DNA of 64,000 nt from Nesterenkonia ebinurensis (GCF_008711175.1 NZ_VWNF01000047.1:149048-213047); one strand, 5' to 3'. Counted from the stretch's first letter, positions 1 to 9,836 are shown. Notes: generated from the letters alone by a model not told the origin. Made by a program: numbers and translations.

Positions 1-1231
1 GGCTGAGACCGAGTTCACGTGCCAAGTCTGCCTTATTATTGCCCGTACGGGCTGCCGCATAGACCAACTCTCTTAGATCTTGGGCATGTACTCCTGTCAG
101 GCCATAACTGTACTTTTCTCGGAACCAGTCAAGGTCTGGATTGGTCGTCAGGTGCGCGATCACAGCCTCGGTGCCGAGATCTTCGGCCATCACGTACCCT
201 CGCTTCTGCGACTCCGAGTGTGGACTCAGGACTGTAGGTAGGCGAGCAGCAGATCTAACTATGCCCGCAGCTCTTCCTAGACTGGGTAGGACCTCGTCAA
301 GTCGGCTGAGACGATCGTCAACGCCTATCAAATGACGAGGAATGAGATTGTATGTGCGTCTCCGAGCTACCTCTTCACGCATGGAGCTCACCATCGATCC
401 AACCTTCTTATGCAGAATATTTTCACTTGACGAGGAAGGCATGGAGACCAATACAAAGATTTCCCGCCCTGCTCCTGAGGCCACTAGAACGGGGAATCGG
501 GCATGAAATGCTGCTTCGCGGATAAGACCTGCGAAGCGAGGCAAACGTTCCTCAGCCAAGTCCGAGGAAGTCTCATGAACCCGAAGCACCATCGCTACAT
601 ACTTGCTGTCCCGTGGCATCCCCAAGACAGCTGCACGGTCCTCCAATTCTTGGGCGGAGAGCCCACCGGGGGCCTTTAAATCATCAAGTAGGTTAGTCGT
701 GGCGCTCACGATTGGATCCCATCGGCCAGATGGATCTTGAAAGTTCATCTGTCGCGAGATTACTTCCCGGTGCAAACATTCAGTGATGTCTATGAATCTC
801 ACTTCACGTGAGAACCGAAGCAACGGGACAAGGTTTTTGGCATCTACCCGTGATTCGCGTTCCAGAGCCACTGAAGCAAGGGCCTTGAGAAGGCGGGGAC
901 GATCCTCGTGAACTTCCACGATAAACCCGGCGGCTGAAGCGGCATCTAGCTGGTCGAGGAAGGAGGAAAGCGCCTCTTCGAGGTCTGGGCGTCGCTCGGT
1001 ATATCGGGCCAGCGTGGAAAGTACAAGTTCCCCACCATCAAGTAAGTCACGAGGGTGCTCATCAGCGGTGTTGTGAGTCCAGCGAACAGATCGGCTAAGG
1101 GTTGCACTGGGAGTTAATAACTTGGGGTTCCCAAACGCCACAGGGCGCATTCTGAGCGCTTCTTCTACAGTGAGTGTCCTCGGGGACCCGCCGGAAGACT
1201 CTTGAGCGAACCACATCTCAGCATGAGCCAT
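1..1231 (-). CDS. PucR-family transcriptional regulator (3' end outside window)
   Basis: Reading the minus strand from an ATG at 1231 gives an open frame to the window edge. The first 110 or so residues fit the PucR ligand-sensing domain: TVEEALRMRPVAFGNPKLL, then a segment ending in ELVLSTL, then FIVEVHEDRPRLL. The middle resembles a GGDEF-like/CdaR region. The end, DLRELVYAAARTGNNKADLA, is the start of the PucR C-terminal helix-turn-helix, which is cut by the window. An AGGA lies 8 bases before the chosen ATG; ATGs at 1240 and 1216 are alternatives. PucR-type proteins usually activate catabolic operons when a small ligand is present. Its divergent position makes it the likely regulator of the operon starting at 1487. 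The ligand is unknown. Confidence 0.85.
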   Translation of the reverse strand, partial: MAHAEMWFAQESSGGSPRTLTVEEALRMRPVAFGNPKLLTPSATLSRSVRWTHNTADEHPRDLLDGGELVLSTLARYTERRPDLEEALSSFLDQLDAASAAGFIVEVHEDRPRLLKALASVALERESRVDAKNLVPLLRFSREVRFIDITECLHREVISRQMNFQDPSGRWDPIVSATTNLLDDLKAPGGLSAQELEDRAAVLGMPRDSKYVAMVLRVHETSSDLAEERLPRFAGLIREAAFHARFPVLVASGAGREIFVLVSMPSSSSENILHKKVGSMVSSMREEVARRRTYNLIPRHLIGVDDRLSRLDEVLPSLGRAAGIVRSAARLPTVLSPHSESQKRGYVMAEDLGTEAVIAHLTTNPDLDWFREKYSYGLTGVHAQDLRELVYAAARTGNNKADLARELGLS

Positions 1232-1292
1232 ACACCTCATCCTAGGGATGGTGTGTATCCAGAATGTAAAGCTTGCACAACGATGGTTTTAC

Positions 1293-1344
1293 GTCCTGGG
1301 GCGGTTTCTACCGGTGCAGCCACCGGTAGAAACCGCCCCAGGAC
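1293..1344. repeat. Perfect 24-bp inverted repeat with 4-base loop
   Basis: The left arm is 1293-1316, the loop CAGC is 1317-1320 and the right arm is 1321-1344. All 24 bases pair, and the arms contain CCTGGGGCGG and CCGCCCCAGG. It lies in the intergenic region between the divergent PucR-type regulator and the aminotransferase operon. No T-run follows on either strand, so it does not look like an ordinary terminator. It could be an operator, an attenuator-like leader structure or a small mobile palindrome. Confidence 0.9.
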
Positions 1345-1405
1345 ACGTCACAGAATTGAACCCACTACGGTTCAACGCAGGCGTAACACCATCGGAAACA
1401 CTAAC

Positions 1406-1436
1406 TTGACATTGTATTCAGAAGTTCTCTTGAAAT
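1406..1436 (+). promoter_or_regulatory. Possible promoter for the catabolic operon
   Basis: A consensus -35 box TTGACA lies at 1406-1411. The best -10 candidate downstream is TGAAAT at 1431-1436, which gives a long 19-base spacer. It is about 50 bp before the aminotransferase ATG and downstream of the palindrome at 1293-1344. The weak -10 and long spacer would suit an activator-dependent promoter. This is inference from pattern only. Confidence 0.35.
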
Positions 1437-1486
1437 TGGACATGCTGAGTCCTTCACAAGTGGGCCGTAGCAGTGAAACTTAATGC

Positions 1487-2902
1487 ATGGCGAAAACGAT
1501 GCACGCACCTTCATTTCCTGACACCTCTCAGTCCAGCTCTGCGCAACGGGTTACTGCCGAGCAGATCGAAGCCGGCCGAGTAGGTAAGACGCTCGACAAG
1601 CAACACGTGTTCCATACCTGGAGCGCACAAGACAAGATCAACCCGATGGTGATTCTCGACGCTGAGGGATCCTGGGTATGGGATGGGGAAGGCAACAGGC
1701 TGCTCGATCTGACCAGTCAGTTGATGTACACCAACGCCGGTCATAAGCATCCGAAAATCCTGGCAGCCATCAAAGAGCAGGCTGACAAGCTATGCACTGT
1801 CGCGCCGCAGCATTCCAATGAGACTCGTTCGGAAGCCGCCAGACTTATTACCGAACTCCTGCCGGCAGACATTAATCACGTGCTCTTCACGAATGGTGGC
1901 GCGGACGCCAACGAACATTCCGTTCGTATGGCACGCCTCCACACGGGGCGTCGTAAAGTGCTCTCTGCTTATCGCTCCTACCATGGCGGAACCCAGTTGG
2001 CCGTGAACATCACTGGCAACCCCAAGAGGCGAGTGCCGAACGATGACCAGTATGGAATCGTTCACTTCCTGCCGCCGTACGCGTATCAAAGCCACTTCCA
2101 CTCTGACTCAGAAGAGCAAGAGGCCGAAAGGGCCCTGGCGCACCTTCGCGAAATCGTCGTATTTGAAGGGCCCGAGCAGGTCGCAGCGATCCTCTTCGAA
2201 GGTATCCCGGGGACGGCTGGAATCTACAAGTACCCAGTAAGTTACATGCAGGGTGTTCGTGAGCTATGTGACGAGTACGGCATCGTACTGATCATCGATG
2301 AAGTGATGGCTGGCTTCGGCCGATCAGGAAAGTGGTTTTCACATGAACACTACGGAATTGAACCCGACATCGTGACCTTTGCTAAAGGGGTCAACAGCGG
2401 CTACGTGCCAATGGGCGGCGTAGCCATGGACGACAAAATATTCGATTCGTTCAGAGAAGAAACGTATCCAGGTGGCCTGACCTACTCGGGGCACCCGCTA
2501 GCGGCGGCGGCGGCGATCGCGAATATCCACGCACTGCGGAACGAAAAAATGGTGGAGAACGCTGCTCGTGTTGGCCAAGAAGTTATAGGCCCTCGACTCG
2601 AGCAGATCAAGAACGGCCATCCTGCAGTGGGTGATGTTCGCGGTGTAGGGGTTTTTTGGGCCATCGAGCTGGTCAAAGACAAGGCAACGCGAGAGCCCCT
2701 AGCTCCCTACGGACAGGTTCCGCCTTGCGTTCCCCGGATGGTGGCCGCCGCCAAGGATAGAGGGGTACTTCCTTGGAGCGCGATGAACCGCGTCCAGATC
2801 TGCCCACCCCTCAACGTGAGTGACGAAGAGATGCACTTCGGTCTTGACGTTCTCGACGAAGTTTTAGCGATTGCTGATGAGGAGAGGGAGAGCGACGCAT
2901 GA
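1487..2902 (+). CDS. Class III (omega) aminotransferase
   Basis: A 471-residue PLP-dependent fold-type I aminotransferase of class III, the usual length for the family. Visible motifs are the N-terminal DAEGSWVWDGEGNRLLDL, the cofactor-loop region NGGADANEHSVRMAR, the metal/PLP Asp in LIIDEVMAGFGRSGKWF, and the PLP lysine in TFAKGV near residue 300. The family moves terminal amino groups from omega-amino acids or diamines to pyruvate or 2-oxoglutarate. It is the first gene of the operon and overlaps the next gene by 4 bases (ATGA). With hyuAB and an aldehyde dehydrogenase downstream, the likely job is turning an omega-amino acid into a semialdehyde. No strong Shine-Dalgarno is visible; ATG 1499 is an alternative start. 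The exact substrate is not readable from sequence. Confidence 0.9.
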   Translation: MAKTMHAPSFPDTSQSSSAQRVTAEQIEAGRVGKTLDKQHVFHTWSAQDKINPMVILDAEGSWVWDGEGNRLLDLTSQLMYTNAGHKHPKILAAIKEQADKLCTVAPQHSNETRSEAARLITELLPADINHVLFTNGGADANEHSVRMARLHTGRRKVLSAYRSYHGGTQLAVNITGNPKRRVPNDDQYGIVHFLPPYAYQSHFHSDSEEQEAERALAHLREIVVFEGPEQVAAILFEGIPGTAGIYKYPVSYMQGVRELCDEYGIVLIIDEVMAGFGRSGKWFSHEHYGIEPDIVTFAKGVNSGYVPMGGVAMDDKIFDSFREETYPGGLTYSGHPLAAAAAIANIHALRNEKMVENAARVGQEVIGPRLEQIKNGHPAVGDVRGVGVFWAIELVKDKATREPLAPYGQVPPCVPRMVAAAKDRGVLPWSAMNRVQICPPLNVSDEEMHFGLDVLDEVLAIADEERESDA

Positions 2903-4995
2903 CGGAATGGCGACTAGCAATTGATGTCGGTGGAACTTTTACTGACTTTGCCCTGGTCCACCCCATCCGGAAGAAAATCGAGGTAGGGAAAGTCTTGACA
3001 ACTCCCGACGATCCTTCGACTGCCATCCTCAGTGGCGCTCGAGACCTCCTCGATCGGCACGGCGTGGAGCTCGATGAGGTGGGCTCGATCGTCCACGCCA
3101 CTACAATCGCGCCCAACACCATTATCCAGGCTGCTGGGGCAAAAGTAGGCCTAGTCGTAACACATGGCTTCCGGGATGTCATGTTCATGGGGCGCCCCAC
3201 CCGGTATAACACCTACAGCATTCTCGAGTTGGAACGTCACAAGCCGCTCCTGGAGCGGAAACATGTCTATGAGGCAACTGAACGAACAGCCGCCGATGGC
3301 ATAATTCTCACCACGCCTGACCAGGAGGAGCTTAAAGACCTTTGTCTACGGATGGCAAAGGACGGCATCGAATCAGTCGCGGTCGCGTTCATCAACTCAT
3401 ACGCCAATCCTTCTAACGAACTACAGACAGCAGAATCGATTCAGCAGTACTTGCCCGGAGTCCCAGTCACTACATCCGCATCGTTGACTCGAATGGCCGC
3501 TGAGTACGAGCGTTTCAGCACCTGCGTCGCCAACGCTTATGTCAAGCCAAAGTTTCAGGCCTATATCGACCGGCTGACGTCCGGACTCAAGAACTTAGGG
3601 TTCACCGGAGATATCCACATGATGCAGTCCAACGGTGGTTTCACTCCGCCAGAGGCGTTGGTACAGAAACCACTGGTCGCGGTAGAGGCAGGACCTGCAG
3701 GCGGAATCATCGCCGCACGAGCTTTTGCTCAAGCTTCCAATGAGAACCACATTATCGCTTTCGACATGGGGGGGACCACGGCCAAAGTTTGCCTGGTAGA
3801 ACCGGGTCCTCTGCCGGTCGGAACAAGCATTGAGATCGACCGCGAGCAGCTGAGAGACGGCACTGGAATTCCTCTTCGGGTGCCGAGTGTCGACGTCATC
3901 GAGATCGGAGCCGGCGGCGGCAGCATTGCCCAACCTCGTCTTGGAATGGTACAAGTCGGTCCAAAGAGCGCTGGTGCAGACCCAGGGCCCGCCTGTTATG
4001 CACGGGGAGGGACCCAAGCGACGGTCACCGATGCGAATATCACTTTGGGCTACCTGGCAGCAGAGGATTTCGCGTCGGACGAGCTGGCACTGAGTGTGGG
4101 GGCCGCAAGAGCTGCTATCTCCGACGAGATCGGATCGGAACTAGGGCTCACCACCGACGCCGCTGCCTGGGCCATTCACGATGCCGTGACCCTCAACATG
4201 GAGCACGCTCTTCGGGCCGCGAGTGTGGATCGGGGCAAAGACCCCCGCGGATTCGCTCTAGTCGCAACTGGCGGGGCCGCACCTACCCATGCGAGCCGGC
4301 TGGCCCGGCGTCTCGGCATGGCTAAGGTCATCATTCCACCTTATGCGGGTGTTGCCTCCTCCTTGGGTTTTCTGGAGGCAGACTTTCGACAGGATGTGAC
4401 CGTCCATATCAATGAGAGTTTCGATGAAAACACCTGGCAGTCTCTTGAGAACCGAATCGAAGAAACCAAAAAAGACCCAACGCTTCGTGAGGCCGAGACC
4501 ACGTCAGAAGAGAGCCGGTCCTATTACGAGACCTTCGCCCGCATGTCGTGCAAAGGCCAGGGCAGTGACCTAGAGATCTCGTTGATGGGTCTCTCCAGCG
4601 CGGCAGAAGTGCTGCACCAGTTTAAGCACCAGTACGAGGATCTTTACGGATCCATGCCGCCTGCAGGTCCGGTCACCGTCACCAGCATCCGGGTGGCTCG
4701 CGTTACTGAATCTGGTTCCAAGGTCAGTGAGGCAGCGACTCATGCGGATACCACAGCGAATCCGACCGATAGTGGCAAAACCCGTGAGGTGTACTTCCCA
4801 GAAGTGAGGGGCAGAGTGAGGTGTGCTGTGTACACACGGGAACAATTGCGGGGCGCCCCAATCCCTGGTCCAGTCGTGATCGTGGACTCGGAGTGCAGCA
4901 CGCTGGTACTGCCCGGGGACAAGGTGCATGTGGACGCTTTCGGAAGCGTCATCATCGACGTAAATCAGAAACAACCCGAAGATGAGGTGGTCTAA
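2899..4995 (+). CDS. HyuA-type ATP-dependent hydantoinase/oxoprolinase/lactamase subunit A
   Basis: A 698-residue protein matching the HyuA/oxoprolinase A family. The ATP-binding phosphate loops of the ASKHA fold are visible: DVGGTFTD at residues 9-16 and FDMGGTTAK near residue 288. GAGGGSIA and GPKSAGADPGPACYARGG, also typical of HyuA, follow. Members couple ATP hydrolysis to opening or carboxylation of cyclic amides or ketones (5-oxoproline, hydantoins, caprolactam, acetone). The start ATG overlaps the aminotransferase stop, and hyuB follows directly, as is usual for the heteromeric enzyme. Acetone carboxylase is less likely because no gamma subunit is present and the context is an aminotransferase plus an aldehyde dehydrogenase. 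Confidence 0.9.
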   Translation: MTEWRLAIDVGGTFTDFALVHPIRKKIEVGKVLTTPDDPSTAILSGARDLLDRHGVELDEVGSIVHATTIAPNTIIQAAGAKVGLVVTHGFRDVMFMGRPTRYNTYSILELERHKPLLERKHVYEATERTAADGIILTTPDQEELKDLCLRMAKDGIESVAVAFINSYANPSNELQTAESIQQYLPGVPVTTSASLTRMAAEYERFSTCVANAYVKPKFQAYIDRLTSGLKNLGFTGDIHMMQSNGGFTPPEALVQKPLVAVEAGPAGGIIAARAFAQASNENHIIAFDMGGTTAKVCLVEPGPLPVGTSIEIDREQLRDGTGIPLRVPSVDVIEIGAGGGSIAQPRLGMVQVGPKSAGADPGPACYARGGTQATVTDANITLGYLAAEDFASDELALSVGAARAAISDEIGSELGLTTDAAAWAIHDAVTLNMEHALRAASVDRGKDPRGFALVATGGAAPTHASRLARRLGMAKVIIPPYAGVASSLGFLEADFRQDVTVHINESFDENTWQSLENRIEETKKDPTLREAETTSEESRSYYETFARMSCKGQGSDLEISLMGLSSAAEVLHQFKHQYEDLYGSMPPAGPVTVTSIRVARVTESGSKVSEAATHADTTANPTDSGKTREVYFPEVRGRVRCAVYTREQLRGAPIPGPVVIVDSECSTLVLPGDKVHVDAFGSVIIDVNQKQPEDEVV

Positions 4996-6693
4996 GTGGC
5001 GGACACAATGACGAGAGCCGTGGTCTGGCGCGGCCTGATTGCTGCAGCTAATGACGCCGGCCGGGTCCTGAAACGTACTGCTTTCTCGGGGGCTATACAA
5101 GAAGGACAGGACTTCTCGATCGGGGTCTTCGACGAACAAGGAAGAATGATCGTTCAGGGGGATTTCAGCCCGGGCCACCTGGGAGCCATGCCCTCGGTGA
5201 TTAAACACGTAGAAGACTACTTTCCAAGAGGTTCCCTCAGTGCGGGCGACGCCGTTCTACTGAATGACCTCTTTATGGGGTCGGGCCACCTTTTGGATTT
5301 CTTCTTGGCCACTCCTGTTTTCGTAGAGAAGGAGTTCATGGGGTACGCAGTCAGCTGTGCTCACATGGCTGATGTAGGAGGCGCCTCCCCCGGTTCTCAG
5401 CAAGTGGAAGGAATATTCGACTTCTATCAGGAAGGAATTCGTTTTCTTCCAACACTGATGTGGCACGAAGGCGAAGCGGTGGGCGACGTCCATCGGATCC
5501 TCGCAGCAAATGTGCGGGTGCCAGACACTGTGCTGGGGGATATTCAAGCGATGCGAAACGCTAATTTAGTGGTTGAAAAGAGATTTAGCGAACTTGTGAT
5601 GAACCAAGGGAAAGCGGCGTTTCGCCAAGTCTGTGATGAGGTACTCAGCATTTCCGAGGCGGCGATGCGCGCTGAGATCTCCAAGTGGCCGAATGGAGTC
5701 TACTCTGCAACGGACTATTACGATGACTTCGGACCCGGCACTGATTCGCTGAAGATTTCGGTTCAGGTCACAGTTAACGATGATTCAGTTGACTTTGATT
5801 TTTCCAACAGTAGTCCTCAAACTCGCTCTGGAATTAATGCTGTCAGAAACTATCTTGACTCTTACACACTCTTCAGCGTCAAGTCGATGGCCGACGATGG
5901 TCAGGTTCCACAAAATGCAGGCTCCATGGCGCCCATTAATATTACCTGTACCCCGGGGACAGTTGTTAGCGCTATTCCGCCGGCCGGAGGTGGAGCTCGG
6001 GCGATTATGCAGCAGCGTATTGTGGACGTGATTTTTCAAGCCATGGCGGAGGCAATACCAGATCGAGTCTTAGCGCCCTCATCCCATTGGGCGAATCCCA
6101 TTATCGGCGGCTACGACCCAGAAACCGGCAAGCAATTCGTGAACTACGAAATCGTGGTCGGAGGATTCGGAGGACGACCAGATCGCGACGGCGTTGAGGC
6201 AATGTCGGCTTCGTTCAATATTGACACCGTGCCAGTGGAGATCGCCGAAGCAGCTGCTCCACTTCGCGTACTTCGTCACTCATTCATCCAGGACTCTGCG
6301 GGCGTCGGACAGTTCAGGGGCGGATTCGGGGTGCGGAAGGACATCCAGTTCTTCGGCAAGGACATGACCCTCACGAATTTGGGAGAGCGGCATGTCTTCC
6401 AACCTCCCGGAATACTTGGCGGTGAACCAGGCATTTCGGCTTCGACGGTGCTCAATCCGGACAAGGAGACAGCGAAGGAACTCCATTCCAAAGGAACGTA
6501 CTTCCTGGACTACGCGGACGTGGTCTCCTTCAGGCTCTCGGGCGGAGGAGGCTACGGTTCTGCTAGTGAACGTTCCGCGAAGGCAGTCGCTGCAGATGTT
6601 GAAGCCGGCTTGGTGACTGAGAGTGCCGCCCTGGCGAACTATCCCGCTTACCGTGAATCACAGCCTCTCAAAACGCGCAAGGAGGCAAAGTGA
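4996..6693 (+). CDS. HyuB-type hydantoinase/oxoprolinase/lactamase subunit B
   Basis: A 565-residue HyuB family protein. The N-terminal region RVLKRTAFSGAIQEGQDFS and the stretch GDAVLLNDLFMGSGHLLD are hallmark HyuB segments. FRGGFGVRKDIQF and RLSGGGGYGS near the C-terminus are also typical. It is the partner of the upstream HyuA and together they should form the ATP-dependent ring-opening amidase. The start is GTG with GAGGTGG a few bases before it, immediately after the hyuA stop. Its own stop overlaps the GTG start of the aldehyde dehydrogenase, so the three enzymes are translationally coupled. Confidence 0.9.
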   Translation: MADTMTRAVVWRGLIAAANDAGRVLKRTAFSGAIQEGQDFSIGVFDEQGRMIVQGDFSPGHLGAMPSVIKHVEDYFPRGSLSAGDAVLLNDLFMGSGHLLDFFLATPVFVEKEFMGYAVSCAHMADVGGASPGSQQVEGIFDFYQEGIRFLPTLMWHEGEAVGDVHRILAANVRVPDTVLGDIQAMRNANLVVEKRFSELVMNQGKAAFRQVCDEVLSISEAAMRAEISKWPNGVYSATDYYDDFGPGTDSLKISVQVTVNDDSVDFDFSNSSPQTRSGINAVRNYLDSYTLFSVKSMADDGQVPQNAGSMAPINITCTPGTVVSAIPPAGGGARAIMQQRIVDVIFQAMAEAIPDRVLAPSSHWANPIIGGYDPETGKQFVNYEIVVGGFGGRPDRDGVEAMSASFNIDTVPVEIAEAAAPLRVLRHSFIQDSAGVGQFRGGFGVRKDIQFFGKDMTLTNLGERHVFQPPGILGGEPGISASTVLNPDKETAKELHSKGTYFLDYADVVSFRLSGGGGYGSASERSAKAVAADVEAGLVTESAALANYPAYRESQPLKTRKEAK

Positions 6694-8132
6694 GGACGAT
6701 CGATAACATCATTGGGTCGGTTCCTGGGGTTGGTGGAAAGGAGCACGTAAGTCTCTATCACTCCTACACAGGAAAGCAGACGGCTCAGGTTGCTTTAGCG
6801 ACCACGGAGAACGTGACCAGCGCACTTGTGGCCGCGGATGGTGCTCGGGCGGAACTCGCGAATTATCCAGCACACAAGCGGGCTACGTTGCTCCGGCAAT
6901 TCAGTGAGCGTATCGAGGGTCAATTTCAGGTTCTGGTCGACGGAATCGTGGCGGATGTGGGAAAACCACGCTCCGAGGCGCAGCTCGAGGTTCATCGTTC
7001 GATAGAAGTGGCGCGGCTTACCGCTGACGCTCTGCTGGGCCTCTCTGGTGAGGTCGTTGCCATGGGGGCGAGTGCTTCGGCAGCAGGAAAAGCCGGATTC
7101 GAGTATCGAGTCCCGGCCGGCGTCGTAGTTGCCATAACACCATTCAACGCGCCTCTGAACCTGTCGGTCTCCAAAGTCGTCGCTGCCTTGGGAGCGGGGT
7201 GCCCTGTAATTCTCAAACCGCCGCTTAATGCCGCCCAAGCGCCCACGACTGCGATGCGTGAGCTCATCCAACTCGATTGGCCAACTGGTGCTATCTCCGT
7301 GGTCCAGGGAGGGAGCGATGCCGGAGAGCAACTCGTTAGCTCCGACATTCCGCGTGTTGTGACTTTCACCGGAAGCTTGGCGGCGGCACAGGCCATCACC
7401 AAGGTTTCCGGGGTAAAGAAGCTGGTCTTGGAACTGGGTTCCATGGCACCGACGATCGTTTGTGACGACGCTGATCTCGACGATGCTGCGAATCGTCTAC
7501 TCCGAGGTGGTTTTGGGACCGCCGGCCAAGCATGCATCGCAACTCAGCGCGTCCTTGTTCAAGAGCAAGTATGGGATGACTTTGTCGCTTCCTATGTTCC
7601 CCGCGTTAAGGATCTGTGTGTCGGTGACCCCGATAATTTGAATACTGTGGTCGGGCCCATGATTGATGAAGACGCCGCGCAGCGGGTGCACGATTGGATC
7701 CAAGAAGCTCAGGCATCGGGAGCTTCTATCCTTTGCGGGGGGGACCGACTTGCTCCTCGTATCGTTGAGCCCACCGTTTTAGCAAACGTACCTCAGAACG
7801 TGAAGCTGGCGACCAGGGAGGTATTTGGCCCTGTAGTGGAACTGATTCCCTTCCGAACAGACCAAGAGGCTGTGGATATTTCTAATAGTACCCCTTATGG
7901 TCTCCAAGCAGGTGTTTTCACTAGCACTATTGACCGCGCGTTCTCTTTCTTCACCGCGCTTGAATTCGGTGGCGTACAAATCAACGAGTCAAGCCGAGTG
8001 CGGCACGACCTTCATGCATTCGGCGGCCGAAAGGGGAGCGGTCTTGGTTCTGAGGGAGTAAAGCACGCCCTTGAGGAAATGACAGAAATAAAGTTCATGG
8101 GTGTCCGCCTGAAAGCGGATTATCCGTACTGA
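6690..8132 (+). CDS. NAD(P)-dependent aldehyde dehydrogenase
   Basis: A 480-residue member of the aldehyde dehydrogenase superfamily. It has the cofactor-binding PFNAPLN and ILKPPLN segments, the general-base region LELGSMAP and the catalytic-cysteine segment GQACIATQR, all in the expected order. FGGRKGSGLGSEG near the end is the usual C-terminal signature. It oxidises an aldehyde to the acid with NAD(P)+. In this operon the obvious substrate is the semialdehyde made by the class III aminotransferase, giving a dicarboxylate. The GTG start follows AAGGAGG and overlaps the hyuB stop. Confidence 0.9.
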   Translation: MRTIDNIIGSVPGVGGKEHVSLYHSYTGKQTAQVALATTENVTSALVAADGARAELANYPAHKRATLLRQFSERIEGQFQVLVDGIVADVGKPRSEAQLEVHRSIEVARLTADALLGLSGEVVAMGASASAAGKAGFEYRVPAGVVVAITPFNAPLNLSVSKVVAALGAGCPVILKPPLNAAQAPTTAMRELIQLDWPTGAISVVQGGSDAGEQLVSSDIPRVVTFTGSLAAAQAITKVSGVKKLVLELGSMAPTIVCDDADLDDAANRLLRGGFGTAGQACIATQRVLVQEQVWDDFVASYVPRVKDLCVGDPDNLNTVVGPMIDEDAAQRVHDWIQEAQASGASILCGGDRLAPRIVEPTVLANVPQNVKLATREVFGPVVELIPFRTDQEAVDISNSTPYGLQAGVFTSTIDRAFSFFTALEFGGVQINESSRVRHDLHAFGGRKGSGLGSEGVKHALEEMTEIKFMGVRLKADYPY

Positions 8133-8150
8133 TATCAAGAGGGGAAGCTA

Positions 8151-9230
8151 ATGAACAGCAGGTCACAGACTGGACGAACTCGCAAATCAACAGGCGCTGC
8201 AATTCTTGTGCTGGTGGCAATGGCGGGTCTCGCCGCATGCGGCGGGGGTAACGGCGGCGAAGACAATGGTGGTGACGAGGAACAGACTCTGCGTTTCGGA
8301 CACTACCAGGCTCGTGGCCCAGCGGTTGAGGGTGAAGGCAGGCTGGCCGATGCTATTACCGAATCGGAGAACAACAGCTTGACCATCGACGTGGGCTGGT
8401 CGGAATCTTATGGTGCAGCGGGCGAACTCGCCGATCTCGTGCAAGCTGGAGCACTGGACATCGGGCTTGTAGTTACTCACTACGGCGTTGAAGGTTTTCC
8501 TATTCATGCTCTCCAAACGGCCGGGTTCTGGACCTCAGATTCAGTTGAGGGACTCGAAACTCAACGGGAACTTGTCAATGAGGTTTTCAATAGTGATCCC
8601 TTTGAGGAGGAACTCGAGAGTCACAACCAAGTCGGGTTGCTTCACCAGGCACTCGCTCCTTATTACCTGGTGTCCCCCGAACCAGGTTGTTCGTTGGAGG
8701 ACCTTCAAGGTGCACGAGTACGGTCACTCGGTGAGACCTATCCGGCCGCCTTAGGAGCTATCGGAGCGACGCCTGTTTCGCTGACTGCCGCTGAATTCTA
8801 CGAATCGATCGAACGAGGGAATGTCGACTATCTAACAGTGGCCGCGGCGCACATCGTGTCACAGGATTTACATGAAGTGGCTCCCTACGCTTGCGGTCCC
8901 ATCTTCTGGTTAGGGAATGGGCACACGACCACGATGAATCTTGATGTCTGGAACAGTCTGAGTGAAGAGGAGCAGGAGGATATTCTGTCCATCGCGGAAG
9001 AGACCCAGGACTGGTATTTCGAGAACGCTATCCAGGAAGAAGAAAACCTCGTCGAGGAACTGTCGTCTGAGGGCATGACCTTCGAGTCCTTTCCAGAGAA
9101 AGACCTCCAAGAATGGATCGAACAAGCACCGGATTCTATTGAGTGGTGGAGCAGCCTCGTCGAGGATTCTCACCCGGACCTAGACGTCGGTGCGCTTGCG
9201 GAACAGGTCCGGGAGATCACCGAATTCTAA
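8151..9230 (+). CDS. TRAP transporter solute-binding lipoprotein (DctP type)
   Basis: A 359-residue secreted protein. It starts with a basic stretch, a hydrophobic segment and the lipobox LAAC near residue 29, so it should be a membrane-anchored lipoprotein. The mature part fits DctP/TAXI-type solute-binding proteins, including GCSLEDLQGARVRSLG in the middle, and is unusually acidic towards the end. Such proteins capture organic acids or related small solutes for a sodium-driven TRAP permease. GAGGGGA precedes the ATG. Genes for both membrane subunits follow directly, so the system is complete. The ligand is probably the operon substrate or its ring-opened form. Confidence 0.85.
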   Translation: MNSRSQTGRTRKSTGAAILVLVAMAGLAACGGGNGGEDNGGDEEQTLRFGHYQARGPAVEGEGRLADAITESENNSLTIDVGWSESYGAAGELADLVQAGALDIGLVVTHYGVEGFPIHALQTAGFWTSDSVEGLETQRELVNEVFNSDPFEEELESHNQVGLLHQALAPYYLVSPEPGCSLEDLQGARVRSLGETYPAALGAIGATPVSLTAAEFYESIERGNVDYLTVAAAHIVSQDLHEVAPYACGPIFWLGNGHTTTMNLDVWNSLSEEEQEDILSIAEETQDWYFENAIQEEENLVEELSSEGMTFESFPEKDLQEWIEQAPDSIEWWSSLVEDSHPDLDVGALAEQVREITEF

Positions 9231-9242
9231 CGAGAGTGTGCC

Positions 9243-9836
9243 ATGTCTCCTGACAATAAATCGAGCGATGGCGTGGGGCGGGGTCGACTACTTGTCGACC
9301 GCGCCCTACGCCGGATCACCAGTGCGATGTCGATCACCCTTCTGTGCTTAGTGGCCACCGCCCTGTCGGTGAGTTTGATCATCAGCGCAACGGATGCGAT
9401 CAGTGGTCGGTTGCTGAGTCAGCCGATCACTGGGGCCCTAGAGATGCGCGCTAACCTGCTGCCGGTTATTGGGTTCGGGGGATTGGCCTACGTACAGCAC
9501 CGCAAGGAGCACATTAAAGTTGAACTCCTTACCTTCTTCTTGGGGGCTCGACTGCGCACTTATGCTTCAGTTCTAGCTCTGCTGATTATGGCCACCTTCG
9601 CAGTGCTGCTCATGCTGGCCACGTGGGAGGCCGCAGTACAAAGTTGGCAGATCGGACAGACGACCCCCGGCGCGGTTCAATTCCCCGTTTATCCCACGAA
9701 GTTCGCCATCTCATTTTCTCTTGGCGTACTGGCTCTTCAGTTCGTATTGGACGCGATTCGCGATATCGTTCGCCCCCCTGAAGCTGAACCGATGAACGAC
9801 ACCGGAACTGAAGTACCCCAGGGGCCCGTGGTCTGA
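9243..9836 (+). CDS. TRAP transporter small permease (DctQ type)
   Basis: A 197-residue protein with four predicted hydrophobic segments, the usual architecture for DctQ. EMRANLLPVIGFGGLAY and the following QHRKEHIKVELLT are characteristic of this family. It bridges the solute-binding protein and the large permease in the cytoplasmic membrane. It lies 12 bases after dctP and 43 bases before dctM, in the order expected for a TRAP operon. Confidence 0.85.
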   Translation: MSPDNKSSDGVGRGRLLVDRALRRITSAMSITLLCLVATALSVSLIISATDAISGRLLSQPITGALEMRANLLPVIGFGGLAYVQHRKEHIKVELLTFFLGARLRTYASVLALLIMATFAVLLMLATWEAAVQSWQIGQTTPGAVQFPVYPTKFAISFSLGVLALQFVLDAIRDIVRPPEAEPMNDTGTEVPQGPVV

